Origin: Diadophis punctatus similis
Taxonomy: Eukaryota; Chordata; Lepidosauria; Squamata; Dipsadidae
Direction of reading: 5' to 3'
DNA length: 64,000 nt
Assembly (NCBI GenBank): GCA_023053685.1
Contig: JALIGW010000016.1
Coordinates: forward strand, 10,167,001-10,231,000
A model generated the notes under the pieces. It made no database searches and was not told the origin of the DNA. It saw only the letters and a program-made list of their open reading frames with translations. A program made the translations under genes and the position numbers. This document shows positions 44,455-54,125 of the stretch, one piece after another (the first letter of the stretch is position 1; every line of letters begins with the position of its first letter).

Positions 44455-45085
44455 GGGCTATTGCCCGCTATACCTCTTTATAATTCTAGAAAAAGATGCT
44501 TCAATTTAATAGAGTTGCAGGCAAGTGCTATCCTTGTGTCCTTGAAAACTCTTACATCTCTCTTTTGCCTAAGCACTCTATGGCCCTAAAACTACCTTTA
44601 GAAGAATGATAACTACTCATCCCAACTTTATTACATTTCCCCCCCTATTTCTCATTAATTGCTTCTGTGTCTCTGGAAAATATGAAAAGTAAATCTCAGT
44701 CCATTTCTCCCTTGCTTCTAGATTGCCTTGAATCAACAGGGTGTGAGAGAGTCTGCTAGCAGCCATTTGGTGCACAAGTTTAGTGTTCCTTGTAATTGCT
44801 GGATTGATATGGGAGTTTCATTGCCAGAATATAAACCTAATCAAGAAATGTCAGCTATTTTTTTTCTGTAATGCTGATTTATGCAGCCATCTGGTTGAGA
44901 GGAAAAGCTCCATTTTCTAAAACTTGCCAGAATAGTCAAAGAAAAGAACTAAACCAAAGCATGAACAATAACAACAGCAAACAACAACAATGAACATGTT
45001 GCCCCCAATAATTATTCCAAAGCAGAATTATTGCACCAAACACATGAAATGCAAAAAGTTTAGCATGAGGATTTTTTCTAACGAC
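44455..45085. other. No recognisable feature
   Basis: No supported gene or repeat. Confidence 0.35.
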
Positions 45086-45088
45086 CAA

Positions 45089-45450
45089 TCTATCTATATA
45101 TAAGCCAAATGCCATTCACGCATCATCACGAAATCTCCAGAACCATAAAGCCTACAAACTTGAAACTTGGCACGTATGTTCCTCTTGGCTTCTAGGTGTT
45201 CGCTAAGAAAGAATTTTTTGAAATGACCATCAGATCATTAGTTATTTCTTATATTATTATTAACACACTCTGATGCTAAGGAGTTAGACGTTCTACGCCC
45301 CCCTCCCCACCTGAAAAGAACTCTGTTCCAACTGCCAGTGGGCGTGGCCAGCACGTGACTCATCTGGCCTGCGGACTGGGAGTTTAGACATTCTACTCCA
45401 TGCTAAGGAGTCCAGTTTCATAGCAAAGCACGTTTATCCAGCTACTAGTA
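45089..45450 (+). mobile_element. Helitron-like element, 5' part
   Basis: It starts TCTATCTATATATAAGCC and continues CATCATCACGAAATCTCCAG, AACCATAAAGCC and TACAAACTTGAAACTTGGCA, a wording typical of vertebrate Helitron 5' regions (5' TC after A; CTACAAACTTGAAATTTGGCAC). The 3' CTRR end with its hairpin could not be placed. Non-autonomous; no Rep/helicase sequence. Confidence 0.5.
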
Positions 45451-45631
45451 ACAAAATATGTCTGTCAAATATGTACAAGAGAAGGGTATCAGTTATTAAA
45501 CTCACTACTGCTAGTATGTCATCAGAATAAATGGTTCTCTCAGATATTATAAGTGAGAAGCAAAGATACTTATGGGGCATAGAAGTATCCTCATATCATC
45601 CATTCTAACCCCAAATGAGGTTAGAGTGGAT

Positions 45632-45780
45632 GATGCTGTGGCTTAGAGGTAGAGCTCTTGCCTCACAATCAGGAGGTTGTGAGTTCGATCCTCGGTAGAG
45701 GCAGATATAGGGTCTCCTGCTTGTGCAGGGGGTTGGACTAGATGACCTGCAAGGTCCCTTCCAACTCTGTTAATCTGTTA
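45632..45780 (+). mobile_element. tRNA-derived SINE with a CR1-type 3' tail
   Basis: Head TGCTGTGGCTTAGAGGTAGA (A box) and GTGAGTTCGATCCTCGGTAG (B box), then GGGGGTTGGACTAGATGACC and TCCAACTCTGTTAATCTG. The two pol III boxes are nearly intact, so this copy may be recent. Inverted sister: 14020-14167. Confidence 0.9.
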
Positions 45781-45784
45781 AATA

Positions 45785-46580
45785 TGAGGCAAACATGCAG
45801 TTCTCTTCCTATTTCACTATAAAATAGGGTTTCATGGAACACTATTTTAAGAAATAATTAGCAGGGTTCAATGTAATCTCCACAACGCAATGATTTTCTT
45901 CTTTCGAAGCCTTAGGCTTCCAAGACTGAATTCATCTTAGAAAAAATAGGAGGAATTGTATGAAAAAAAATCACTGAAATGAAGAGCCAACCAGTCATTT
46001 TCACCTACAAATTTCCTTTCAAACCAATATTGATTTGGTAATATGTGTTTATGGACATCATATATAGTTTCATGTGAAAGCAGAATTTCATCTAAACTCC
46101 AAGAATTCAGATGCTCCCCCCCCCAATATTGGAAGCATCCATCCCCGATTTGCAAATGTTCAATTTTAAATGAGATTGAAGGGGGGGGGGAGTGTTAAAC
46201 ACATGACTGGAGAGTAATCTTGTTAATTTAATTTAACTTTAATTAAATGCAAATTAACTGAATTCAAGTTACTATCACTTGCTTTCTGATTGGATAAATT
46301 TTGGAAAGCAGATTTTCATTTGGCTTTCTTATGGCAAGAACTCACAGAACATTATCATTTTTTTCTCAATGTATAGGGTGAAATGAGATAAACAAACAAA
46401 CATTAATGCATTCAAATCTGAATACATTAATCAGTCAACTTCAGTTTCTCTCCCATTATTTGTTTGAATGCATGACACTGAAAATCTAGGTCAAAATCTT
46501 TGTACATAATTCATTGTTTGGGACACTTCATTAGGGTTGCCACATTTTTATTTTTCTTTTAGACTCCTGATCGTTAGTAT
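45785..46580. other. No recognisable feature
   Basis: AT-rich. Poly-C and poly-G runs at 46116-46123 and 46182-46190. No gene supported. Confidence 0.35.
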
Positions 46581-46584
46581 TTTT

Positions 46585-46790
46585 GTGGCAAGCGAGAGGC
46601 ACAGTGGTTTAGTGGCTTAAACACATTGGAGATGGTCTCTATTGCAATAGTTCGAGTCCTAGCACTGCCTGATGGAGTGAGTTCCTGTCATGTGCCTCAG
46701 CTAGTGCCCACCTAGTGGTTCAAAAGCATGCTACATGAGAGTAAATCAATAGGTACCACTTTGGTGGGAAATGTGACAGCGTTTTGTGCT
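46585..46790 (+). mobile_element. tRNA-derived SINE of the second family, with head
   Basis: Head GGCACAGTGGTTTAGTGGCT, B-box-like AGTTCGAGTCCTAGC, then TCAGCTAGTGCCCACCTAGT, AATAGGTACCACTTTGGTGG and AGCGTTTTGTGCTGACAGTC. Same family as 9958-10175. The 3' end merges into unrecognised sequence. Confidence 0.75.
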
Positions 46791-47024
46791 GACAGTCAGA
46801 CACCTGCTGGTGCTGGACCTGCCCGGGTGCAATGTCCAATTGCAAGGCGAAATCGGTGATGACAGAAGGCCCCGAGATGATGTCACAGGACACTGCTTGT
46901 CTTGCTGGTACAGAGATAGTTCAGCTCCTGTGGAGCACCCTGAATAGCGCATGAGCATGAACTAAGGTCTAGCACTCTTCAGCAGCCAAATAACTATTAT
47001 GTATTAACATAATACATTTTCTGC

Positions 47025-47100
47025 TGTACGCCGCCCTGAGTCCCTCGGGAGTAGGGCGGCATATAAGAAAACCAAAATAAATAAATAAATAAATAAATAA
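47025..47100 (+). mobile_element. Retroposon 3' end (CGGGAGTAGGGCGGCATATAAG) with AAAT tail
   Basis: TACGCCGCCCTGAGTCCCTC then GGGAGTAGGGCGGCATATAAG and five AAAT units. Same ending as 43175-43388. Short. Confidence 0.8.
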
Positions 47101-47177
47101 CACTGTAATCTGGCTAATTGTAACATTACCATATGCTAAATAAATGTATGGCAAGCAGAACTAATCCTTCTATCCCC

Positions 47178-47300
47178 CACAGCAGCCAGCCAGAACTGAT
47201 GAAGCTTCTTGGATGAGAAGCGAAATGTCTTCGTCTTTCTCAAAGGAAAAGAAAAAAAAGAACAGAAAAAAATTAGTCCAGTTGCCTTTTAAAAAAGCAT
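47178..47300 (+). mobile_element. Dispersed retroelement repeat (CTTCTTGGATGAGAAGCGAA)
   Basis: CAGAACTGATGAAGCTTCTTG, GATGAGAAGCGAAATGTCTT and TAGTCCAGTTGCCTTTTAAA. Inverse copies at 31050 and 42350. Function of the parent element not established. Confidence 0.55.
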
Positions 47301-47309
47301 CTTTGAGAT

Positions 47310-47995
47310 ATGGCAAGCAGGTAAACATGATTTTCTTCATGGTAGATGACAATTTTGTTCATTCATTTTTGCAAGAAATTACCAAATCCAATCACATTTC
47401 TTCATCCTGTAATGAGAAGAAATTGAGGTGGAAACAAATGAACCAAACAATCGAGGCAAAGGTAAAATTTATAAATCTTTTCTTCCACACTTAACACTGA
47501 AGGTTTTTTAAGTTTTCTCTCTTTAACTGGTATAAAATTCTCTTCTGGGTTAAAGTGCTTTAGAAACAGAAGCTGTTCCACATCTTCAGAAAATTATAGT
47601 ACAAATGGAAACTGGCATTGAATTAGAAGCTACAAGTAGCATTTAGATTTTCAGTACTTCAAGCCTTTTGTTGGCTAACATGCAATATCCGTTAACAGCT
47701 CTTAATGTTTTTAGCAAAATGGGAGGAAATATGAGAAATATTATGGCAGATAAGCTTTTAATGGGGAAAAAAGAGAAACTGATACAAGGCTAAATTTTGA
47801 TTTTTCTTTTAGAAGAGGTGTAAAATTATATGTTCTTTTCTTTTAGTGTGAGATAGCATTTGCAGTCAAATAGTAGGCGTCATATGGTCAAATACACTTC
47901 TCTGCTTTTCTCTTTTTTTCCAAAACTGATGTTTAACAGGGAAACAGAACCTAGAAATAGCAGAGATCTATAGCTCCATCTCTCTATCTCTCTCC
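47310..47995. other. No recognisable feature
   Basis: AT-rich, no supported gene or repeat. Confidence 0.35.
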
Positions 47996-48000
47996 ATGTA

Positions 48001-48390
48001 CGAGGGTGAGTCAAAAAGTAATGTCATTTTCTTTATTTCAGGTGAAATTTTTGATAAAAAATACCTGAAATTTTTCCCCGTTATAAATAATTATATCATT
48101 TATGTTTTGAAATATTTTGTTTCTTACTTTTCAGGTTTTTAGACTCACAAGGAAAATTCAAAATGGCTGCCCCCTTAGAGTTGCGTCAAAAACAAAGAGC
48201 AGTGATTGAATTCCTTGTTGCTGAGGGGGAAACCCCTGTGAACATTCACAGACGATTACAAAATGTGTTTGAGGACAATACTTTAGATTATAGCAATGTA
48301 TGCAGGTGCGTCTGTCGTCTGAATGATGAAAAGTGAAAACTGCAGAGAAGTGGCTAAAAGAACAGTCAACAAAATTTTACAAGGCAAGGA
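48001..48390 (+). mobile_element. mariner-like transposon, 5' part
   Basis: After TA (47999-48000) the terminal repeat CGAGGGTGAGTCAAAAAGTA opens the element. From 48163 it encodes MAAPLELRQKQRAVIEFLVA and ...NVFEDNTLDYSNVCRC, the N-terminal helix-turn-helix region of a mariner transposase. The frame breaks soon after and the catalytic D..D region is absent. Copy 52449-52994 is a complete short relative. Confidence 0.85.
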
Positions 48391-48409
48391 TACAAAATCA
48401 AAGAGCAAC

Positions 48410-50135
48410 ATTATCTGAAAACACCAGTTTGGTTATCTACAATGGAAGTGTTGATACATCCAAATGTCATAAATGTGGAAAAAATCATAATCGAATCGAA
48501 TCGAATCGAATCGAATCGAATCGAATAGAATAGAATAGAATAGAATAGAATAGAATAGAATAGAATAGAACTTTTTATTGGCCAAGTCTGATTGGACACA
48601 CAAGGAATTTGTCTTTGGTGCATATGCTCTCAGTGTACATAAAAGAAAAGATATGTTCATCAAGAATCATAAGGTACAACACTTAATGATAGTCCGGATA
48701 AAATAAGCAATCAAATCATATTAGGAACCAGTCAATATAAATTGTAAGGATACAAGTGACAAAGTTACAGTTATACAATCATTAGTGGGAGGAGATGGGT
48801 GATGGGAACAATGAGAAGATTAATAGTAGTGCAGACTTAGTAAATAGTTTGACAGTGATGAGGGAATTATTTGTTTAGCAGAATGATGGCGTTTGGGGAA
48901 AAACTGTCCTTGTGTCTAGTTGTTCTGATGTGCAGTGCTCTATAGCGTCATTTTGAGGGTAGGAGTTGAAACAGTTTGTGTCCAGGATGTGAGTGATCTG
49001 TAAATATTTTCACAGCCCTCTAAGATACAAGGACATACTAAATGAAAGGGGAGAACTAAAAACTAAACAAGAACTAAACAGATTAGGGATTGACCTATCA
49101 TGGTGGCCACAATTATAGATACAATCCAGATATGAAAAAGATAGGAAGGAGTATGGGTTTTATAAAGAATCAACTGAGCTAGACCAGATGCTAATGGGAG
49201 CAGATGAAAAATTAATTAATAGGATATAGAATTATTTAGTAACCATTAAATTGGAGGAAGAACAAGTAAAAGAAACTATGATAATTTGGGCTAAGAATTT
49301 TGGCTATACAATTGAATTAGACAAAAGGCAGAAATTACGGAACAGAAACTACAAGCTTACAATGTCAATAGCATATAAAGAAAATCTCTATAAAATGGTT
49401 TATAGATGGCACTTGTCACCTGCAAGAATAGCGAATATGTATAAAGACAAATCTGTGAAATGTTGGAAATGTAACCAAATACCAGGTTCATATTATCACA
49501 TGTGGTGGACATGTCCCAAAGCAAAAAAATATTGGAAGAAAATTCGCATATGGCTGGAAGCTATGACAAAACAACACATAGACTTGAAACCTGAGATATT
49601 CCTGCTGGGCATGCTACCATAAAATTATAATAAGGGTAATACATATTTAATGCTACATATTTTAACAGCAGCCAGGATTGTATACGCACAATATTGGAAA
49701 AATGAACAAACCTCCACAGATGAGAATATAATCTAAAAAATAGTGGAATGCGCAGAAATGGATAGGTTAATGCTAAAAATTAAAGAAAAAGAAGATTCTG
49801 AATATTTTATGATATGGGAACTTTTTTACAAATGGTTAGTCGATAGATACAGAGATCAGATGGATGGATTTATGTGAAAATATGGATTATATGAGAAAGA
49901 AAAAGTGATTAGTAAACATTTTGATGCTTATATGATTGATGTCAATATGGAAGATAGTATATTTTATAACAATGATTCATTGTATCTATTATATGTTTGT
50001 ATGCTGATATGATCATAATGATTATGAGGATGTTTAAATTATAATACTTTTTGTTACCTAGAAAACACACTGTTCAATTTAGAAATGGAATTTGTGATAG
50101 AAAAACAATAAAAAATATTAAAAAAGAAAAAAAGA
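48410..50135 (+). pseudogene. L1 LINE ORF2 C-terminal remnant, interrupted
   Basis: After 48410, KTPVWLSTMEVLIHPNVIN is cut by an L2-like LINE (48488-49017), and the frame resumes with LRYKDILNERGELKTKQEL. It continues to CWKCNQIPGSYYHMWWTC, the cysteine/histidine motif of L1 ORF2 (C..C, 7 residues, H, 4 residues, C) at about 49459-49512. Stops occur near 49228 and at 49621, after which ...LTAARIVYAQYWKNEQ continues. A 3' untranslated part ends in an A-rich tail near 50135. Dead copy; no catalytic domain present. Confidence 0.85.
48488..49017 (-). mobile_element. L2-like LINE 3' end with AATCG/AATAG tail, inside L1
   Basis: On the plus strand six AATCG units and nine AATAG units (48488-48568) precede TTTTTATTGGCCAAG, the inverse of the 3' end at 21840-21905. 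The remainder is the inverse of the C-terminal part (..LLPSK and surroundings). It splits the L1 frame, so it is younger than the L1. Confidence 0.88.
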
Positions 50136-50149
50136 AAGAATGCAGCACA

Positions 50150-50752
50150 GGTAGTCCTTAACTTACAACCACAATTGACCCCAAAATGTATGTTGTTAAG
50201 TGGGAAAATTGTTAAATGAGTTTCACCCCATTTTATGACTTTTCTCGCAACATTTGTTCAGTGAATCACTGCAGCAGTTAAATTAGTAACATGGTTGTTA
50301 AGTGAATCTGGTTTCGCCATTGACTTTGCTTGTCAGAAGGTCACAAAAGGAGATCACATGACCCTGGGACATTGCAACCGTCATAAGTTTGAGTCAGTTG
50401 TCAAGCAGCCCAATATAGATCACCATGGGGATGCTATAATGGTTGTAAGCAGGGGTGAAATTCAGCAGGTTCTGACAGGTTCTGGAGAACCGGTAGCGGA
50501 AATTTTGAGTAGTTCGGAGAACCGGCAAATACCACTTCTGGCTAGCCCCCGAGTGGGGTGGGAATGGGAATTTTTTAGTATCCTTCCCCTGCCACGCCCA
50601 CCAAGCCACGCCCACAGAACCAGTAGGGAAAAATTTTGAATTTCACCCCTGGTCGTAAGTGTGAAAAATGGTCATAAGTGACTTTTTTCAGTGATGCTGT
50701 GACTTCAAATGGTCATTAAATGAACTGTTGTAAGTTGAGGACTACCTGTATT
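50150..50752. mobile_element. GTAGTCC-type TIR element with hAT insertion
   Basis: Ends CAGGTAGTCCTTAACTTACA and TGTAAGTTGAGGACTACCTG are inverted. Subtracting the 202-bp hAT-like element (50450-50651) leaves about 400 bp. It contains CTTAACAAC/GTTGTTAAG and CATGTGATC-like blocks. The best-preserved copy of this family in the window; no transposase. Confidence 0.82.
50450..50651. mobile_element. hAT-like element of the CAGGGGTGAAATTC group, 202 bp
   Basis: Ends CAGGGGTGAAATTCAGCAGG and TTTGAATTTCACCCCTG. Flanks GTTGTAAG (50442-50449) and GTCGTAAG (50652-50659), one mismatch. Nested in the TIR element above. Close sister of 37348-37655. Confidence 0.9.
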
Positions 50753-50754
50753 GT

Positions 50755-50922
50755 AAGCTAACTCTGCCCACAGTCTGGAGGTTGATCCTGATGGGCACTC
50801 ATCCTTCCGAGGTCAGTAAAAGGAGAACCAAGACAGTTGTGGGCAAGATTCTGACATTGCAAATGCCCAAAGAGTGCTGTAAAACATTATGGGGCGGTAT
50901 ATATGTCTAAGTGCTGTTATTA
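50755..50922 (+). mobile_element. Diverged MIR/L2-like SINE
   Basis: Lacks a clear head, but ACTCATCCTTCCGAGGTCAG...GGGGCGGTATATATGTCTAA and GTGCTGTTATTA match the SINE body and TCTAAGTGCTATTGCT-type end. Confidence 0.65.
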
Positions 50923-50924
50923 TG

Positions 50925-51362
50925 AACCATGGTGGCACAATGGTTAGAGTGCAGTACTGCAGGCTACTTCTGCTCACTGCCAGCTGCTTGTAATTTTGCA
51001 GTTCAAATCTCACCAGGCTCAAGGTTGACTCATCCTTCCATCCTTCCGAGGTCGGTAAAATAAGGACCCAGATTGTTGGGGGCAATATGCTGACTCTGTA
51101 AACCGCTTAGAGAGGTAAGCACTGTGAAGCAGTATATAAGTCTAGACTAGACTAGACTGGACTGGACTGGACTGGACTGGACTGGACTGGACTGGAATAG
51201 AATAGAATAGAATAGAATAGAATAGAATAGAATAGAATAGAATAGAATAGAATAGAATAGAATAACAGAGTTGGAAGGGACCTTGGAGGTCTTCTAGTCC
51301 AACCCCCTGCTTAGGCAGGAAACCCTACACCACTTCAGATGTCTAAGTGCTATTGCTATTTC
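50925..51362 (+). mobile_element. MIR/L2-like SINE split by a CR1 insertion
   Basis: A near-complete SINE runs from ACCATGGTGGCACAATGGTT to CAGTATATAAGTCTA (about 51144) and resumes with GTCTAAGTGCTATTGCTATT at 51341-51360. The gap is the CR1 3' end with its pentamer tail (51141-51340). GTCTA occurs on both sides and may be the target duplication. Confidence 0.88.
51141..51340 (-). mobile_element. CR1 3' end with three-phase pentamer tail
   Basis: On the plus strand GACTA units, then about eight GGACT units, then about fourteen AATAG units lead into AACAGAGTTGGAAGGGACC and the CR1 block to CCTACACCACTTCAGA. So this is an inverted, strongly truncated CR1 with a tail that changes from AATAG outward to GGACT and GACTA, toward the insertion site GTCTA. 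Confidence 0.88.
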
Positions 51363-51364
51363 CT

Positions 51365-51820
51365 TGGCCTTTTTGTTTTTTTAATGCAGAAGTTGAAGGT
51401 ATGAAAGTATAGAAGCTCTGAGAAGCTATAATTGCAAATAATCCAATGGATAATACAGCCTCCAAAGGATCAAGCTAGTGACCCATTTCCAAATGTTAGT
51501 TGAGAAATATATCAATGCTCTTGAAATCTAATTCCTTAATTACACTGAAGTAAAAACAATCCTCTGGGGCCAGTTTTCACATTTCCACCACACTGCTTGA
51601 ACTTGAAATCCATGCAAAGAATAGCCAGCCTGAATGGAAAACAAACAGGGGTACTGTTAAGTGTGTGGCTTGGGGTAAAGTTTCTGAAATTGCCTACATG
51701 CCTTAGCAGATGGGCAGTGTAATGCACAATATGCTTTGCTGAAGCAAATTGGATTTGTATGAGTGAAATGCTTTGGGGATCAGGTTGTAACTCATTTTCA
51801 AACAGCCATGAGAACATGGA
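51365..51820. other. No recognisable feature
   Basis: No supported gene or repeat. Confidence 0.35.
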
Positions 51821-51830
51821 ACCTCATTAG

Positions 51831-52417
51831 TGTAGAAAGATAGCACCCACCCCTCTCCTAGAAGAATGAAATATTTTAGGAAATATTAAAAAGGCAGAAT
51901 ATTATATTTCCCTAAAGGGAGAAATGGAGAAACATATTTTTAGAGGCAGAAAGCAGCCCCCACTTTTCTTAATAGCCCTCAGCAGATGTCAGCACTTAAG
52001 AGATAAAGAGATAGATAGCTCTATTCATAAGCAAATACCCTCACCCAAGATCCAACAAAGGTAGGATTAGCCCTCAGCCACAATAGGAATTGCCCAAGAC
52101 CCCTTTATTACATCACCCTCAAACTTCAACCAAATCTGGAAGCTCAGACAACCTACAGAGCCAACTATGCCCCCTATAATAACCCCTACATGGCCCCATG
52201 GGAGTCTGACAACAGCCAATAGAATACATGTTCTTGCACAGGAACAGGAAGTTCAAGTGCAAAGTGCAAGAGAAGGTATAAAAGCCACTCAACTCCATGT
52301 GGTCACACGTGCTTGGTGGTTCTGCTTCATCATTAAACCCTCTTTCCAACCAGCCTCCATGTTTCCAGTGTCTTTCTCCCAGCTTGGAACTGAACCAGAT
52401 GGATATTTCTTCCCACA
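51831..52417 (+). mobile_element. Solo LTR of an endogenous retrovirus-like element
   Basis: A 587-bp unit starts TGTAGAAAGATAGCACCCAC and ends ATTTCTTCCCACA, with TTAG on each side (51827-51830, 52418-52421; CATTAG if read longer). GGTATAAAAGCC (52275) is a TATA-type promoter and ATTAAA (52333) a polyadenylation-type signal. Related to 7986-8565 but clearly a different subfamily in U3. No internal coding sequence. Solo LTRs arise by recombination between the two LTRs. Confidence 0.82.
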
Positions 52418-52448
52418 TTAGTTTAAGGACTGAGCTGAGTGAAAGATA

Positions 52449-52994
52449 TGAGGGTGAGTCAAAACATAATGCCACTTTCTTTAGGACAGGTATAATTACC
52501 AACACAGGAACATGTAGCATACATTAAAATGAAGCTGGTCCTCTGTGGATCACATCCCTACTTCTCAACATAGTCACTGTTTCTCTCAATAGCAATGTCC
52601 CACCTTCGAATGAGAGCATGTATCCCTGCCACGTAAAATTTTGTTGACTGTTCTTTGAGCCACTTCATCATTCAGATGATGAACCCACCTGCATACATTG
52701 CTATAATCTAAAGTATTGTCCTCAAACACATTTTGTAATCGTCTGTGAATGTTCACAGGGGTTTCCCCCTCAGCAACAAGAAATTCAATCACTTGTCTTT
52801 GTTTTTGACACAACTGTAAGGGGGCAGCCATTTTGAATTTTCCTTGCGAGTCTACAAACCTGAAAAGTAAGAAACAAAATATTTCAGAACGCAAATGATA
52901 TAATCATTTATAACTGGGAAAAAATTCAGGTATTTTTTTATCAAAAACTTCACCTGAAATAAAGAAAATGGATTTACTTTTTGTCTCACCCTCG
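52449..52994 (-). mobile_element. mariner-like element, internally deleted, both ends present
   Basis: TA (52447-52448 and 52995-52996) flanks inverted ends TGAGGGTGAGTCAAAACATA and CTTTTTGTCTCACCCTCG. The minus strand encodes the N-terminal phrase MAAPLQLCQKQRQVIEFLVA, then NIHRRLQNVFEDNTLDYSNV and CRWVHHLNDEVAQRTVNKIL, then jumps to 3' terminal sequence. The catalytic core is missing, so it could only have moved in trans. Confidence 0.9.
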
Positions 52995-53160
52995 TATTAT
53001 ACTCTATGTTTTCAGTTGGCATTTCAAAGGCATTTAATGAAAAAGTCCAGAAGATCCAGAAGAAACTGAACTGACTAAGGTGATGTTGCTTGAGATAACA
53101 TTCCTGTATGGCAGGAATCACCACCACAGACACCATATGGCGAAAGATTTCTGCCTAGAG

Positions 53161-54117
53161 TAAAGTGACCAGATTTTTTTTTCTTCAAGCGGGACACCAT
53201 TGACGGGGGTGGGTTTCTCCATTTGAGTTTTGCCCTCTGCGCATGCGCAGAACGCTGCGCATGCGCAGAGGGCAAAACAGCAAATGTCGGCGTCCAGGTG
53301 AGGTGGGGGGAGGGGGGAGGGGGGAGGTGGGAGGGCGCTTGGATGCCTGCAGCTCGCGACAGGTAAGCTGCCTCCTTTCCCCGTCTCCCGCCTCCTGTTC
53401 ATTGCTTGCCAGCCTGGCCGAAGGGAAGGCGGGAGGCGAGGAAAGGCCTCCCGAAAGGAGGGGAGGCTTCGGGAGCCCGCCTCCCTTTCGGCCCGAAAGG
53501 GAGGCGGGCTCCCGAAGCCTCCCCTCCTTTCGGGAGGCCTTTCCTCACCTCCCGCCTTCCCTTCGGCCGGGCTGGCAAGCAACGAACGGGAGGCGGGAGA
53601 CGGGGAAAGGAGCAGCTGGCAGCTTACCTGCTCCAAGCATCCAAGCGCCGCGGTCTCCTGGTCGCCCGCCCGGCCCCAGGGCAACGGCGGCAGTGAGGCG
53701 ACGGGGGGAAGAAAGGGGAGGGGGACGAGGAAGGGCTGTTTGCGCCGCTCGTGACGTAAATTCAAAGCGGCGACGGCTCCTCGTCCCTCACCCCTCCCAA
53801 CAGCAGCGGCGCCTCCGAGGGCGGGGCTAGGGATGGGGCGGGGGAAGGAGAGGAGGAGCAGCCTCCCTTCCCCCTCCCCCCAGCTTCCAGCCGCCGCCGG
53901 AGGAGTCAACAACGCGGGACGCCCGCCCGCCGCCAACGCTGCCCACAGCCGGCCCGAGCTGAGAGGCCTGCTGCCTTTCAGGGTGATTTTTTGAAAGAAT
54001 GCCCTAGTCGGGCATTCTTTCAAGAAATCGGGACTTTTTAAGAGGGCGGGCGGGACGCGGGACAAATGGCGAAAAAGCGGGTGTGTCCCGCCAAAATCGG
54101 GACGTCTGGTCACCTTA
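53161..54117. mobile_element. GC-rich element with 8-bp duplication (hAT-type), 957 bp
   Basis: Ends TAAAGTGACCAGATTTTTTT and GGGACGTCTGGTCACCTTA are inverted. GCCTAGAG at 53153-53160 and 54118-54125 is perfect. The centre is CpG-rich and contains a large imperfect palindrome (53358-53484 against 53485-53635: AGGTAAGCTGCC...GGCAGCTTACCTG). A 331-codon frame crosses it on the minus strand; composition bias and palindrome translation explain it. I do not assign it as a gene. Confidence 0.85.
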
Positions 54118-54125
54118 GCCTAGAG

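Noticed and set aside
53118..54113. 331-codon minus-strand frame
   Set aside because: It is the longest frame in the window, but it lies within a GC-rich mobile element, crosses a palindrome and is dominated by Pro, Ser, Arg and Gly. No domain seen. Low stop frequency is expected in such DNA.
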